From Sporothrix humicola (lineage: Eukaryota; Ascomycota; Sordariomycetes; Ophiostomatales; Ophiostomataceae), in the NCBI GenBank assembly GCA_021396245.1, contig WNYE01000064.1:62001-126000 (forward strand): a stretch of 64,000 nucleotides of DNA, written 5' to 3'. The translations under genes were made by a program, and so were the position numbers. A model generated the notes under the pieces. The model searched no databases. It worked only from the letters and a program-made list of their open reading frames with translations, and had not been told where the DNA came from. This document shows positions 32,262 to 42,515 of this stretch, one piece after another (the first letter of the stretch is position 1; each line of letters begins with the position of its first letter).

Positions 32262-32395
32262 GGCGAAACGCGGCCGTGGAGACGGCCAAGGACGGCCTGG
32301 AGCGGCTCTGAGACGGGCTGGGGACGGAGTACACCGGGCAATAGCGCGGGCGAAGCTGTGTACTGTGCGGGCGAGACGGGCTCAATGGGCTCCAT
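32262..32395 (-). pseudogene. Possible first exon of a truncated or decayed leftward gene
   Basis: ATG at 32395 (context GTAAAATGG) opens a 44-codon Pro-rich frame (MEPIEPVSPAQYTASPALL) that runs into a perfect GTAAGT donor at 32256-32261. It is GC-rich like local coding DNA and is preceded by about 1.4 kb of pyrimidine-rich leader on the same strand. Downstream, the sequence turns AT-rich and no continuing long frame is present down to 31.0 kb. Either this is the stub of a gene destroyed by deletion or mutation, a very short gene with tiny exons I cannot place, or chance. No homology recognised. Confidence 0.22.
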
Positions 32396-34062
32396 TTTAC
32401 AGAGGATAAAAAACGGCCAACGGTCCAATCACTGGCTAGTGCGGGGCAGTGCTTCGGCGTGGAGACAATCTTCGCGTGGTTTCCAACTTTCTGGCAGAAA
32501 AGTAGAGAGGAGACTCAGGAGAGAGAGAGAGAGAGCACCACAGTAAAAGAGTGGAGGTTTGGATGGGGCAGAGACGTTGCATGTGGGATTGAGATAAGGG
32601 ATAGTGTACGAATAGGGATGGGCGGAGGGGATGGAGGATGGAGAATGTGGAAAGGATATGGATATGGAAAACTACGAGATACAGTGAACACGCAAAGTAG
32701 AATTTAGAGAAGCTCTGACGTAGGTGTGAGTGAATTACATGAGCACTTGCGTGGAAGCGTGGGCGAAACACGAAAAAGACGTTGATAGCCTCATAGCCTC
32801 ATAGCTTATGGGAAAGGTAAAGGGGAAAAAACAAAAAAGAAGCCGACCTGGACAGACCGAATTGTAAGATTGCTGTGGAATACTCACGTCATTGGCCCCG
32901 TTTGTGGTGTTGTGGTTTTTTGACTTTTGACGCTCGGGCGTTCCGCTTGTGAGAAAAGAGGAAGGAGAGACCTCTCTTGGATTGGTCGATACGAGGTGAA
33001 GACTGAAGAATGGAGACAAAAAGAGACAGAAAGGACAAAATAGGAGAGATGGAACAAGGCTAACGCCAAGGCAAGAAGAAAAAGCAAAAAGGCGAAGCTG
33101 GCGAGTAAATCGGCGAAGCAAATAAAGGTCAAGGGGAAAGAGGCAGAGAGGATAGGACGGCAGAAAGGGGAAACGCCAAGGAAGAGAAAAGAAAAAGATG
33201 CGTTGAGGTACATGTGAAGCTAGGCAGAAACAGGAAAGGGAAAGAGGACAAAATAAGTCAAAATGACAGAAGGATGTGAATGTGAGTGAAGAAGAGGGAC
33301 AAAAATGTCGAAAGGATGTCGAGAGCCAGTAGGCAGAGAAGGCTGGCAGACTGGCAGGCTGGATATCCGCTAACAAGCCGAGCGAGGCTAAGAAATTTTG
33401 ATGCGCAGGGCTCCCACACACACCGAATGCTGACTGACATATGCGAGTACATCTGTCCATGTATCTTTACGTCGTACGAGGGAATAAGAGGGATTCGATA
33501 GGCTGCAGGATGCATAAGGAGACTGGGTGGAAGGGGCAGGCTGAAGGATTGTTCTTGCAATTGCACAGTGTCCAGTCCAGTGTGGCGAGAGAATGGCGAC
33601 AACCAACAATGACCGAATTTTCTAGCGGCGGACACGGCGACTTGGCGGGAAAACTGTGCGGACAAAGACTTTTCCTCAGTGCAAGACACTCCTGAAAGAA
33701 GGGCGAAATGGCGAGACACACCGTGCGTAAGATACGGACTCGGCACGGCGGCAAAGCGGTGAGAGCGAAGGGCGAATTACGAACGAATAAAAATAAACCA
33801 AAAATAAAATAAAAATAAATCAAAAAAGAGAAAGAGAAACGTCTCCGCGCTCTCACATGTTTTTAGAGGGGCATTTTTGAGGGGAACAAAGGGATAGAGG
33901 GGAGGCCTTCAGGGATCTGGAGGAGCCTGGGACGACCTGGAACGACGGTGTGGCCGCCGTTGTTTAACGGGGTTTGAATGGAGAAGGCTCGCGTATGCCT
34001 GAGCGGAGAGGATGTGCAGATGTAAGGCCGCTTTGCGGTGGATATCTTTCGATTTGTACATT

Positions 34063-34095
34063 GATATGCAGTCGATATGCGGCCGATATGCAGTC
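34063..34095. repeat. Tandem 11-base repeat (GATATGCAGTC)
   Basis: Three adjacent copies: GATATGCAGTC, GATATGCGGCC, GATATGCAGTC. Copies 1 and 3 are identical, the middle has two changes. No coding context. Confidence 0.75.
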
Positions 34096-35988
34096 GATAC
34101 ACACTGGATGGATGGAGGATGGCGAGGATGGGCAGTTGATGAACAGTGCTTCCATGTTCGGACGGTGTTGGTGCAGAGATTTGCCCATGTTAGTCCGAGA
34201 CGTGTCCCTGTTTGCCCTGGTTTCGACAGACAAGAGATACGTCGTACACGGAGAGCAGATACATCAATATCGACATGTGTTGGCGCGTATTGCTTGTCGT
34301 ACTCGTACTTCGGGTACATGTTTTGCCAGGAGCCAGGCTGCATGTGTTTTCGCTTGGCTTGTTGGTTGCATTGGCCTATCAACAAGACAAGAACTCTAAA
34401 ATAACGCGAAAACGCCTCGGGTGCAACGGCCGGGGATTGCACAGACAACCCTGAAGCCGGAGAGTTTTACGGAGTAAGGGTTTCGCGGGTTTCTCTGATT
34501 TTCTGGGCATCGGTGCCTTGCCACAGTGGGAGCAAGTCGAGCCAGTTACGAGGCAGCTGTCGATTTAGTTGTCGAATTGGCGGACTTGGTTGCTGGCCAG
34601 TCGTCCGTTCACGTTCATTCACGTTGGCCCTGGCCTGTGCTGGCTTGTTTTGGCTTCTTTTGGCACGTTATTTTGAGCTTGTTTTGGTTCCTGTCCCTTC
34701 TGGTGCCCCCCGTTCCTGTATATCCTTTCCGTATTTTTTGTATTTTTGCCTGTCCGTTCGGCATCTGCCCAGCTACCCTCCATCTTCCATCCCTTTCGCG
34801 TTGTAGTATTTTGTCGGCTTGCCCATTTTGTCGATTTGACTGGCCTCGTCGTCTTTCCCATGCATCTCCTTTCTTTCTCCTGATAATTGTTCCAGACTGC
34901 CTTTCACGCCGTCATTCCTTTCCTCCCTTTCGTCCCCTCTCTTTTCTCTCTGTCCCTCTCTGTCGCTCTCTTCTGATCTCCTTTTGTCTACATCTTCGGA
35001 CCCCTCCAAGCCTCCAAAAGGCTGCTGCCCCGGTGGAAAACTGTGGAAAACATGGACCTCTGACGTCACTGGCGCCACTGTTTTTTCAGGGCCCCCAGTG
35101 TAGCATCGGCACCTATTGGCGTGTTTGGCGTGCACTGGCATTTGGCGGCCGGCTGTGGCTCCACTTCCGCCCACCGAGGCTCCACTAATCCCGGCCTAAG
35201 TGCAAATTCGTTCATGCTGGCGGTTCCACCGGGCTCCATAGCCCGCCAACTTCAGGCGAAGCGGCGAGTACATTGATTCTTTGAATTTTCTTTGAAATTT
35301 CTTTGTCGATGCGGTTCAGCCTACAACGTTCGATGTACTCCGTACGCCTCGCCTCAGGGCACCCGTACGTGGGGCCGCAGGCGAAACGACATGGCGCAAA
35401 TGTAGCAGAACATAGCGCCAGAACGGGCTAAACATGCCACTATCTTTGTTCGTTTCGTTCTTTTCTATGGATATTCTTTCACTTTCGCATGTAACCAAGC
35501 CGCACGACGCCGCCTGGCGACGGTGTCGACGCTTATCGACAACAGAAGGAGGTAGAACGCGGAGGCCGAAAATTAGGCCAAATAGAACAGAAAATAGAAA
35601 AAAATAGAAGAATCTTGACTCCGTTGGGCCAGTTTCGCCTGTTTCGCCTGCCCGAGAAATACTCGTTCGCTACTCGGTGACTGGGTTTTGATTGTTTTGT
35701 CAGAGGGGCCAGAAAGGTATAAAGGCACGTCGGTCTGTTTTGATCTCTCCCAAACATCGACATCTCCCTCTTCTCTTTCTCTTTTACCTTTTATCTCTTC
35801 TCTCTTCCTCTTCCTCTGATATATCTTTTATATATCTTCCCTTTGCATTTATTTTCTCACCAGCCGTCTGAGACGTCCACTCCTTCATATTTGTTTTTGA
35901 TTGCATCTTGATATCCCACATCTTTACATCTCCCATCTCCATCTCTCTATCATCACTCCCACATATCTCTACCTCCCACATCTCCACA

Positions 35989-37476
35989 ATGTCGCGCCTT
36001 CAGAGACCCCCTGGCCCCAACCGGACTGCTTCCGCCAGCAGCTTCGCCGAGGCCTTTAGCATCGCCCGCAGAAACCTCGAGAACGAGATCTCGCACGAGG
36101 AGCCGGTCTCCCCGTCTGCCGAGCTGTCCTCGCCCGATCTGCCGCCCACCGAAGCCCCATCTCTGTCCAACTCCAATGTCAGCACCCCGGCCAGCCTGGC
36201 CACGCCCCTGACGGAGCCCGATACGCCCTTCAACGGCGAGAGCGCCATCGACGAGGACGGCGATGTCGCCGACAACTTTGCTTTCGCCTTTGATATCGAC
36301 GGCGTCCTCGTCCGCGGTGGCCAGCCCATCCCGGAGGCTGTTGAGGCCATGAAGATGCTCAACGGCGAGAACGAGTACGGCATCAGAGTGTGAGTATTCC
36401 CAAGCACATAATTATTTCGTCCTATCCTACCCCCACCTGAACATCTACTAACACCTCCCAGTCCTTACATTTTCCTGACCAACGGCGGCGGCAAGACCGA
36501 GGCCGAGCGCTGTCTCGACCTGTCTGCCCAGCTGGAGCTCGAGGTCAGCCCCGGCCAGTTTATCTGCGGCCACACGCCCATGCGGGAGCTGGCCGACAAG
36601 TACCGCGGCGCCGTCCTCGTTGTTGGCGGCGAGGGCGAGAAGTGCCGCAGCGTTGCCGAGCACTATGGTTTCCAGGACGTCATCACGCCTGGCGACATTA
36701 TCAAGGCCAACGCCGCCACGGCGCCCTTCCGCAAGCTGACGGACCAGGAGCACGCCAACTCGCGCGATCTGCTGGCCCGCCGCGGCATCGACAAGATGTC
36801 CGACATTGTCATTGAGGCCGTCTTTGTCTTTGCCGACAGCCGCGACTGGGCGTCGGACCTCCAGATTATTTTGGACATTGCCATGTCCAAGGGCGGCCGT
36901 CTCGAGACGCGCTCCGAGACCTTTGACGAGGGCCCGCCGATTTACTTCTCGCACAGCGACGTTGTCTGGTCGGCCGCCCACGAGCACGTCCGCCTCGGCA
37001 TGGGCGCCCTGCGCCGCATCGTCGAGACCGTCTTCTCGGACGTCACCGGCGGCAAGACGCTGACGACGCACGCCTTTGGCAAGCCGCAGGTCAGCACCTT
37101 TGAGTTTGCCACGCGTCTGCTGCAGCAGTGGCGCGCCACCCAGCACGGCCTCGTTGCCACACGCCGGCCGCTCGACACGGTCTACTTTGTCGGCGACACG
37201 CCCGAGTCGGACATCCGCGGCACCAATGCCATGGACGCCCGCAGCAAGGACACCAACTGGTACAGCGTGCTGGTCAAGACCGGCGTCTACCAGGACGGCA
37301 CCGAGCCCGCCTACACGCCCAAGGCCACCGTGCCGACCGTGCTGGACGCGGTCCGCCACGGCATCGAGCGCGAGATGCAGGCGCGCAAGGCCCGTCAGTC
37401 CAAGATGGACGCCAAGAATCAAGGGGCTATCATCGAGAAGCTGGCCCATATTGAGGTCACCGACTGCTCGTCATGA
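35989..37476 (+). CDS. HAD-superfamily hydrolase, class IIA, CECR5/HDHD5-like
   Basis: Exons: 35989..36389, 36462..37476; 471 residues, one 72-base intron (GTGAGT...CCCAG). The first 95 residues are a Ser/Thr/Pro-rich, probably disordered extension. HAD motif I is FAFDIDGVLVRGG with Asp102 and Asp104. Motif II is FLTNGGG (Thr140-Asn141), whose codons directly follow the splice junction. The late acidic motif is VGDTPESDIRGTNAMDAR. The class IIA cap lies between about 170 and 370. The overall pattern matches the eukaryotic CECR5/HDHD5 (yeast YKR070W) group, a presumed phosphatase whose substrate is unknown, often mitochondrial. Strong CT-rich leader and TATAAAG upstream suggest a well-expressed housekeeping gene. 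Confidence 0.88.
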
Positions 37477-39066
37477 GGGTCCTTGTTGATTTGATTTGAT
37501 TTTGTTGTTCATTGTTCATTTCATTCGACTTTCATTTCTTTTGTCATCTGCTTTTCTTCATATGATACACTAGTACAGCCAAAGGCTGTCATTGCTTTTC
37601 GGACGGCTTAAAATAGATATAAAAAAACATATCGGCGTTTTTGGATGGGTTAAACGATATAACGATCATACTTTAAGTCATAGAACTTACAATTGAACTT
37701 CAATTAGAAGACACAAAATAACTTATGAAATTGAAAATGCTGTGACCCACGCGAATAACTCAATGTCTATACAGATTGCCAAGGCGTATCTGGCGATGTT
37801 TGTGGCCATGCCATTGTGGTGTCGTGACCTGTCAGGTGACCATGCGCCACGTCTCATGCTACCAGGTGGCTTTCGGCGGTTTTTTCGTAGTCTTAAAATG
37901 GCGGTCTTTTTGTTAAGACAAAAAAAACCGCCGTAGTGGCTTCGGGTACTGGCTTGTCTTGCAGGCTGTCCGCATGCTTTGTTTTGCTGATTATTGTTAA
38001 CTTCTAACCTCCAGCTCCAAGATGAATGGACTGCTGTGTACAGAACTCGTGGATATTCACCGCATCGTTTCTTTGCTTCCCGTAATCGATATCCGCAAGC
38101 GGCTCAACTTGTCGGGTCCGGTTCCGTTTATAGGTGAGAATGGTCCACTTCTAGCACCAGATCGGATCAGATTCTTCAGAGCAGTGAGAAAAGGTGGGAA
38201 TAATACGACATTGCTGAGTCCTGCTAGGTTTGAAAACGAAGGGGAAAAGAAAATGGACACAAAATTCGACCCCGACAATTCCCACGTCAAAAAACGAGAT
38301 TTCAGACAAAGAAATAGTGCAGACAAAAGGGAGAACAAAGTTTTGATAGTTCTCAAGACTAAGGCAGGTCTAGACTTGGACGCGATGCAAAAACCGCCCA
38401 TAAAGGCTTAGCCTGGCGTATCTATTGGTTCTTTCCAGCAGCCTCGCTACGCGTACACAGTAAAGTGGCAGATAAAACAGTAAAAACGCGACGAGTTATC
38501 TGGGCAAGATATTGCGCTATTAGGTTTTCGGGGCATAATAATACGGAGTGCGAAGAAAACCGACTCCATTGCCCTTGTCACAACCTGTCGCAATGCTGCA
38601 TAAATTCTAACGTCAGCTTTCTTCGCTTCGTCCCAGTGTAAATCTTATTTCCTCTCCTGGACTAGTTCCTCAGCCTCAAGCCCAACACATCTCATGGGAC
38701 TGGGGCGCCCTGTGGACCTCAGAACGGGATGCTTTTTTTTGCTTTTTTTTTTGTCACTTGCCATTGGCATTGACAGTATGGCGAAAGTCCCCCTTAAACA
38801 GGGAGTAGAGCCCAACGATGATAAAGTAAGGGCGGGAGGTGTGCAAGGAGATTTTGTGGCGTTTATTTCCCTTTTTTATCCTCTCTTACTTTGTATGTTC
38901 CCTGGGTTTGATATGGGGCTGCTGTTCAATTTCCTGTTGCTTTTTGCGGGTGGGAGACTCTTTTCTTTTGATCCCCGATAAGAGGCATTCGCGTCTCCTT
39001 TTCTTTCTCCTTTTCCTTCTTCTTTCTGTCCCATTTTTGCCTCTCTTTTTCAGCTTTACGGCCATC
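37477..39066. other. Gene-free 1.6 kb interval with a hairpin
   Basis: AT-rich just after the HAD gene. Contains the inverted repeat at 37875-37932. A 129-codon open frame at 38022-38411 has no recognised homology and the opposite strand is also open there, so I do not call it. TACGGAGT lies at 38542. The right end is the CT-rich leader of the glycosyltransferase-like gene. Confidence 0.45.
37875..37932. repeat. Inverted repeat / hairpin
   Basis: Left arm 37875-37896 and right arm 37913-37932 pair as GGCGGTTTTTT with AAAAAACCGCC (11 bp) and GTCTTAA with TTAAGAC (7 bp), separated by a small 4/2-base internal loop, with a 16-base apical loop. The loop holds a third GCGGTCTTTTT copy. It could be a small palindromic insertion remnant or a transcript hairpin; no flanking target duplication was recognised. 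Confidence 0.6.
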
Positions 39067-40346
39067 ATGGATTTCCTGGCAAACACAGAGTGGAAGACGG
39101 CAACGACAGAAACAGCGTCTTCCACGCTCGCTGTCGTGTCTGATGCGTGGGCCTCGCTGCTTACGAAATTCAACATAGACTGGCATCAAATCAAGTCGAC
39201 AATTGTGTACACTACGGCCTCAACACGAGCACGGAGGGCAATCACAGCGACAGTCATCATCTTGAGCGCTTTTCTGGTGTTGAGTTACAGTCCCGTATAC
39301 CCTGTACGTTATCGCCAACGAGTTGTCAAAAAGTTACGCATTGGCCATCATTATTGACAAAGCTGTCTGAACAGGCCGTGAAATCCCAAGCTTCGACTGT
39401 CGCGAATAACATTGCGGGCCACGACCGCCCTCTGGTTCTTTATGCCTATGCCGAGTCGGCCACGAGCCGCCTGAACCTCGAATACTTTATGCAGAAAGGC
39501 CTCCACGGCAACGCCGATTTCGTCTTCATCTTTAACGGAGAGACCAACGATACCGCCCTGCTTCCTGAGCTCCCCAACATTGAGATCGTGCAACGGAACA
39601 ACACTTGCTACGATCTCGGCGCATTTGGCGAGGTCCTCCGGCAGGACAACCGCTGGAAGAAGTACAAGCGCTTTATCCTGATGAACTCGAGTGTTCGCGG
39701 GCCCTTCTTCCCCAACTATGTGCGGCCGTGTTGGACGGACATGTTCCTGGGTCGCCTGAATGACCGTGTAAAGGTGAGATGAGATTGCCCCGAAAGAAAC
39801 ACCATCTGCGTCGACTTTTTCTTTCTTTTGTCTGGATGCAATTATGACTAACATCTGCAGCTCGTTGGTACCTCGATTTACTGCTGGCCCGCGCCTCACC
39901 TGCAGTCCATGGTCCTGGCCACGGACTCGGTCGGCATGGGCATCCTCCTCGACCCGGAACTGGCCACCTCGCTCCAGACGGCCAATAAGTACGGCGGCAA
40001 AGACGACCCCGTCGGCCTGTCGGCCTGCTACCCCAACCGCTACAAGGCGATCCACGGCGAGATCGGCTCGTCTGGGCTGGTGCTCAGCCAGGGCTACCAG
40101 CTCGACGCCATGATCACTTCGTACAACGCCGACGACATGGACACGGCCGAGAGCTACTGCACGCGAGACGAGCGCAACTACAAGTCCAACACGATGGAAG
40201 AGGGCAAGTACTTTGGCACCAACAGCCACCCCTACGAGACCGTCTTTATGAAGTCGAACCGTGCCGTCAACGCCAAGATCCTGGAGCTGATGACCGAGTG
40301 GCACATGGCGCGCAGCTGGTCGAGCTGGGACCTGTGCAGTGCATGA
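39067..40346 (+). CDS. Type II membrane glycosyltransferase-like protein
   Basis: Exons: 39067..39303, 39375..39773, 39861..40346; 373 residues, introns of 71 and 87 bases, all phase 0. One membrane anchor at about 58-78 (AITATVIILSAFLVLSYSP) after a cytosolic N-terminus containing Arg/Arg, so the bulk should face the Golgi/ER lumen. The globular part has blocks that look glycosyltransferase-like: RPLVLYAYAESATSRLNL, FIFNGETNDTALLP, NNTCYDLGAFGEVLRQ, YKRFILMNSSVRGPFFP, then LVGTSIYCWPAPHLQSMVLA. I cannot assign a GT family or a clear DXD site. The first intron is the least certain junction; skipping it breaks the frame. Possible role: a single sugar addition in the secretory pathway. Confidence 0.68.
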
Positions 40347-40564
40347 ACGTTTGGTGAGACGGAGCAATAGAATAAAGATCCCCACAGAGAGGACCGTGTA
40401 CATTTTTTTTTAATTTAATAATGGTTAATTAAAACAGACTGGTATTGGCGTGAAATGTGACAAATGTCAAACATGGCGAGATCATATTTTCTTCCTCCCT
40501 CAGGATCCCCCTCCAATCGACTACTTCTCCCTGTGTCCTCCTGTCTCCAAAACCCCCCTCTCAC

Positions 40565-41317
40565 CTAGACCGTCAGAATCTGCTCGTAGAATCCGGCGTA
40601 GCCGCGCTCCTCGTCGCGCAGGTAGATCTCCAGGATCCAGTGGCGCTTCTGGCCCTTGGCGTTGAGCGTGCGAACCGGCTGGTTGTTGCCCGTGGTCATG
40701 TACAGCGTGATCATGTCGCGGGGGATGCGCTCGTGCGGGAAGTCGCCGACGAGGTGGCCGCAGAAGACGTTGCCGTACTTCCAGCCCAGGCCGCTCTTCT
40801 CGCCGGCCTCCTTGGTGAGGCGGCAGCAAATGTCGTAGAGCTCCTCGCCGGTGACGTCCGGGCGGGCGTCGAACTCGGCCTTGATGGCGTTCCACAGCGG
40901 CTCGAGGGCGTCGCGCAGGGCAATCTTGTTGGGATCGTTGCCGAGCACAAACGTGCGGCCAAAGTCGGCCTCGTAGGCCTCAAAGACAGGGCCCAGGTCG
41001 ACATACAGAATGTCGTCCTCCTGGATGACGCGGTCCTCGGTGTTGTCGTTGAACATGGCGAGGGTATGGGGGCCGCTGCGGACGAGGCGGCGGTGCCAGT
41101 GCGTGCGGACGTTGTACTTTTCCTTGCCGAGCTTGTAGATGGCCTCGGACAGCTCCTTCTCGCTGATGCCGGGGCGGATCATGTCGCGCTCGACGTCGGC
41201 AAACAGAGCAGCGGCCATGTTCTGGGCCTCGATGAGGTTGGCCAGACGCTGGGGCTCGGGGACGGCAGTCTCAGAGAGATGCGTCTTGGGCGCGGTGATG
41301 GCTTCGGCAGTGGCCAT
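40565..41317 (-). CDS. M24 peptidase-fold protein (Xaa-Pro dipeptidase/creatinase-like)
   Basis: Single exon, 250 residues, ATG 41317 (GGCCATGG). The frame is open for about 83 further codons upstream but contains no ATG, and that stretch reads like a CT-rich leader. Pita-bread fold ligands are all visible: Asp107 and Asp118 (YVDLGPVFEAYEADFGRTF), His188 (FCGHLVGDFPHE), Glu230 (HWILEIYLRDEE) and Glu245 (GFYEQILTV). It lacks the N-terminal domain of classic prolidase or aminopeptidase P, so it is a minimal catalytic domain. Probably a cytosolic di-metal hydrolase; peptide or small-molecule substrate unknown. Tail-to-tail with the glycosyltransferase-like gene (218-base gap). Confidence 0.88.
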   Translation of the reverse strand: MATAEAITAPKTHLSETAVPEPQRLANLIEAQNMAAALFADVERDMIRPGISEKELSEAIYKLGKEKYNVRTHWHRRLVRSGPHTLAMFNDNTEDRVIQEDDILYVDLGPVFEAYEADFGRTFVLGNDPNKIALRDALEPLWNAIKAEFDARPDVTGEELYDICCRLTKEAGEKSGLGWKYGNVFCGHLVGDFPHERIPRDMITLYMTTGNNQPVRTLNAKGQKRHWILEIYLRDEERGYAGFYEQILTV

Positions 41318-42515
41318 GGTGACGGCGGGTGATGTGTATGCGAGTAGTGTGTGTGAGCAGTGGTTGTTTGTTGATATGTTTTGAGGCTGTGTTGCTGAAC
41401 CTTTTGGGGGATGGCGAGAGAGAAAATTTGTAAAGAAGAAGAGAAGAGCGTGGGAAAGTGAGAGAAGGGGAAAGGGAAATTTGAATGGCAGCAAGGCAAC
41501 GACGCAGTGGAGCCTGTTGAGGTCGATATGGATGTAAATGGAAGGAACGAAGGAGGTTGTCGACAAAAGGGGATAGAGGCAGACTGACGGGTTGGCAGAA
41601 CGGGAAGGAGCGTCCGACGAAAGTCAACAGAACAAACGACGACAAACGGAAAGAGACAGTTCTGTGGGGTAAGGGACTCGATTCGGCAGTGTGAGGTCGA
41701 AACTCGGAGTATTTACTCACATTTCGACTTTCTACACACGATCTCGAAACTGGACCCCTGCAGCCCAATGACAATGACGCTACGCCTGCCAAAAGGCTCA
41801 AAAGAGCACCAAAATGGTCAAAATCACGCCTGCCACGCACAAGGCAAATGCGGGGACGGCTCGGGCTCGTCAAAGGGCGTGGTGGTGAATTGGAAATGGG
41901 CGACGGTTATTGGCCGACTCGGCTGGAACTGCCCTATTTCCAAGCCTTTAGCAAACCCCGGCCCGGCGGAGTGGACGATGTGGGTGCTGGAGCGGTGTTG
42001 GGGGCGCTGGAGGGCTGATCTCGAGAATCCTGAGGACTGCGATAGCGCCTGGCGGGATATCTCCGTGCAGAGAAGAGTCCAGTCTTTTACATTGTAAGTT
42101 GATCCTCACATCTTCACAGATAACATCACGAATAAAATTGGAACGATTGACGGAGCATCTCTCATAGGACGCAAACAACGTTGGGATTCGATATCACGCT
42201 GGGTGTGTAGCTGTGCAGGTTGCATGCTGTGAAAAGTAGTCTCCGCGGACGCGGCAAGTAACAAGTGAAAGCTGCATGCAACGGCGGGAACTGATAGCGG
42301 GCAGCAGGTGAACATCAGCGGAGTTTAGGCGGGCCAACAATCGGCGCCGAACACCGAGAAAGAAGCACGACAAAACCATCGTTGACTAAACAGCAATCCA
42401 CACAAAACACAGCCTGCTTCGTCCCAGGTATCTTATCTTCTCATTTCTCGTCTCTCGTCTCTCGTCTCTTCATAAAATCTCATAACTTTGTCTGCATCGT
42501 CTGCATCGTCTTCTC
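41318..42515. other. Intergenic: leader/promoter of the M24 gene and 3' flank of the siderophore transporter
   Basis: 1.2 kb. 41318-41700 is purine-rich on + (pyrimidine-rich leader for the leftward M24 gene). No coding pattern beyond that. A TCTCGTCTC triplet repeat occurs at about 42445-42468. Confidence 0.45.

Larger units (their letters stand above)
30899..35988. other. Gene-poor 5.1 kb interval, partly AT-rich
   Basis: No gene supported with confidence. About 31380-32160 is AT-rich with four CACGTG hexamers between 31269 and 32051. At 32262-32395 a GC-rich stub on the - strand could be a first exon. From 32430 to about 33850 the + strand is purine-rich, i.e. a long pyrimidine-rich leader/promoter for a leftward gene. 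From 34510 to 35000 the + strand is pyrimidine-rich, and 35740-35985 is the CT-rich leader of the HAD gene (TATAAAG at 35718-35724). An 11-base triple repeat is at 34063-34095. TACTCCGTA-type words occur at 34468 and 35336. Confidence 0.5.

Noticed and set aside
38022..38411. 129-codon + strand frame starting with ATG
   Set aside because: The opposite strand is also open over the same bases, there is no domain or biased codon use, and it lies in AT-rich intergenic DNA.
41318..41566. N-terminal extension of the M24 protein
   Set aside because: Open frame but no ATG, and the composition is that of a pyrimidine-rich leader.
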